Shown: one piece after another, positions 62,906 through 64,000 of the stretch
Numbering within the stretch: position 1 is the stretch's first letter
Layout of the letters: each line of letters opens with the position of its first letter
Assembly: GCF_013009345.1 (NCBI RefSeq)
Contig: NZ_JABELE010000012.1
Coordinates: forward strand, 93,665 to 157,664
DNA length: 64,000 nucleotides
Source of the DNA: Acinetobacter geminorum
GTDB taxonomy: Bacteria; Pseudomonadota; Gammaproteobacteria; Pseudomonadales; Moraxellaceae
Reading direction: 5' to 3'
Notes under the pieces: model-generated
Seen by the model: the letters and a program-made list of their open reading frames with translations, nothing else
Databases searched by the model: none
Told to the model about the DNA's origin: nothing
Translations under genes and position numbers: made by a program

Positions 62906-63805
62906 ATGAAAATTATATTTATCCATGGGATGAATCAACAAAACTACACAGCACATCGCTTGAAAGAGCATTGGTTAAAAGTGTTTAAGCTCGGCCTAAA
63001 ACAAATGCCTTGCAGAGTTAATATCCGTGATCTTCATATTCACATGCCATTTTATGGCGACTTAATGACCAAATACCAATTAAGCAATCAATTAGACCTT
63101 AACACGTTGTTACCTAAATCATTTTTTAATAATTATTTCCCTATTAACGTACACCCAAGTAATCCTCCACCTAAAGAGCACACTCCATTTGTTCCGTTGT
63201 TACGCCCCTCAACCGATCAAGCTGATAAAAGCTTCTCAGAACGACTTTATCTCACTTCTCAATTAGTTAAAGATCGCGTACTGAAAGAACTAGTTGTTCT
63301 ATTAAATAACTTTCCTAAACTGCATGAAAGTTTGATTCAACAATTCCTTATCGAAACTTATATGTATTTATCTAATCCAGAGTTCATGCAGGAAGTACAT
63401 CAAAGAATTTTAAAGAAAATGCGAGAAGAAGAAGATTATATTGTGGTCGGACACTCTCTCGGTTCAGTTATCGCTTTCCAATTATTATCAGATCCATCTT
63501 ATCAATTCTCAGTTAAGCGTTTTATCACCCTAGCTTCCCCTTTAGCTTTTCGCGTGATTCAAAGTAAGCTCCCGAATCCAATTTCTAGACCACCCTGTAT
63601 TCATGGTGACTGGTTTAATTTTTACTCTCAAGATGATTTTTTGACCGCTTTTCCCTTATGCGAGGCCCCATTTAATTTTGATCCTGCCATTATCAATCAG
63701 AAAATTTATACCTTTGCCCACCAACCACATGAGATTTTAGGATATTTACAACATCCATCGGTTATAAAGGCAATTATTGAACCTTTTCAGAAAAATGAGG
63801 GCTAA
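62906..63805 (+). CDS. Alpha/beta hydrolase of unknown substrate
   Basis: A 299-residue cytosolic hydrolase. It begins MKIIFIHGMN with the oxyanion HG, and the nucleophile Ser184 is in GHSLGS (182-187). A late His in FAHQPHE is a candidate for the triad, and no signal or membrane helix is visible. The lid region (residues 70-170) is long and helical. Function unknown; an esterase or lipase-like role is a guess. ATG 62906 is chosen over a TTG three codons upstream. Confidence 0.8.
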   Translation: MKIIFIHGMNQQNYTAHRLKEHWLKVFKLGLKQMPCRVNIRDLHIHMPFYGDLMTKYQLSNQLDLNTLLPKSFFNNYFPINVHPSNPPPKEHTPFVPLLRPSTDQADKSFSERLYLTSQLVKDRVLKELVVLLNNFPKLHESLIQQFLIETYMYLSNPEFMQEVHQRILKKMREEEDYIVVGHSLGSVIAFQLLSDPSYQFSVKRFITLASPLAFRVIQSKLPNPISRPPCIHGDWFNFYSQDDFLTAFPLCEAPFNFDPAIINQKIYTFAHQPHEILGYLQHPSVIKAIIEPFQKNEG

Positions 63806-63880
63806 ATGTATATATTTTCTACAATTTGAGTTATTTTTAATCGCTTGATTGTTTTTTTTAATATTTCTTCAGAAAACTAT

Positions 63881-63909
63881 TTGACACTTTTATTAAATCG
63901 ACCTAATAT
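63881..63909 (+). promoter_or_regulatory. Promoter of the second tRNA-Glu
   Basis: TTGACA (63881-63886), 17 bases, TAATAT (63904-63909), then a GC-rich discriminator (ACGCCCACC), typical of stable-RNA promoters that ppGpp inhibits. Confidence 0.8.
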
Positions 63910-63926
63910 ACGCCCACCTCTGAAAC

Positions 63927-64000
63927 GTCCCTATCGTCTAGAGGCCTAGGACATCGCCCTTTCACGGCGGTAACCGGGGTTCGAATCCCCGTAGGGACGC
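63927..64000 (+). tRNA. tRNA-Glu (anticodon TTC), second copy, cut by window end
   Basis: 74 bases identical to the tRNA-Glu at 61160; the last two bases of CCA lie past the window. The identity starts exactly at the first base of the tRNA, with unlike flanks. Confidence 0.96.

Noticed and set aside
61160..64000. Paired tRNA-Glu genes as attachment sites of an integrated element
   Set aside because: No integrase, transposase or phage gene lies between them, and the identity is limited to the tRNA.
1..64000. CRISPR arrays, insertion sequences, prophage, toxin-antitoxin pairs
   Set aside because: I looked for direct repeats, transposase motifs and small toxin/antitoxin gene pairs and found none.

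Overview
The window is 64 kb of core chromosome from an Acinetobacter, most likely A. baumannii or a close relative in the same species complex. Base composition is AT-rich throughout. FtsI carries the A. baumannii PBP3 active-site numbering (Ser336, Lys525), SpoT has the degenerate synthetase domain known from Moraxellaceae, and the dcw cluster is cut short. There is no insertion sequence, prophage, CRISPR array or integrase. I do not see one novel accessory system; the most unusual items are regulatory DNA and altered active sites inside core genes.

Layout. 1-9.9 kb: a partial lipoprotein gene, a D-2-hydroxyglutarate dehydrogenase-like flavoprotein divergent from serA, two EamA exporters, a hemerythrin, a TSUP permease, truB, and a lipase foldase/lipase pair. 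9.9-12.1 kb: the ribosomal/tRNA-modification operon rpsP-rimM-trmD-rplS. 12.3-19.9 kb: a minor-pilin operon (fimU-pilV-pilW-pilX-pilY1 and two further pilins). 20-26 kb: ispH, then gmk, rpoZ, spoT, ridA, and the iron-storage genes bfd and bfr. 26-32 kb: the O-oligosaccharyltransferase and the major pilin pilA with its sigma-54 control region, a LemA-TPM-TPM set and a ferritin-like protein. 32-38 kb: gltBD. 38.6-46.4 kb: pilMNOPQ-aroK-aroB-SPOR protein, divergent from PBP1a (49 kb). 49-57.4 kb: rlmA, a small unknown, and the division/wall operon rsmH-ftsL-ftsI-murE-murF-mraY. 57.7-64 kb: a sulfate-binding protein, a small exported protein, gltX with tRNA-Ala and tRNA-Glu, an amino-acid permease, a hydrolase, and a second tRNA-Glu cut by the window end.

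How the parts relate. Three loci build one machine: PilMNOPQ is the inner-membrane/periplasmic assembly and secretin, the fimU operon supplies the priming tip with PilY1, and PilA is the fibre subunit, probably glycosylated by the neighbouring transferase. In Acinetobacter these pili drive twitching and DNA uptake. PBP1a, PBP3, MraY, MurE, MurF, FtsL and the SPOR protein are peptidoglycan synthesis and division functions. SerA and the flavoprotein probably act as a redox pair in serine synthesis. GltBD feeds glutamate, which GltX loads onto the tRNA-Glu encoded beside it.

Most notable observations: a Bfr that keeps the haem ligand but has lost four of six ferroxidase ligands; a GG-N10-GC promoter at pilA with two identical-architecture TGACA-N5-TGTCA sites upstream; a 48-bp perfect palindrome between pilA and the transferase gene; a SpoT with a dead synthetase domain; a three-hairpin stretch between trmD and rplS; and an 11-bp inverted repeat lying across a tRNA promoter. 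For several genes I chose an ATG internal to the longest reading frame, as stated in each entry.
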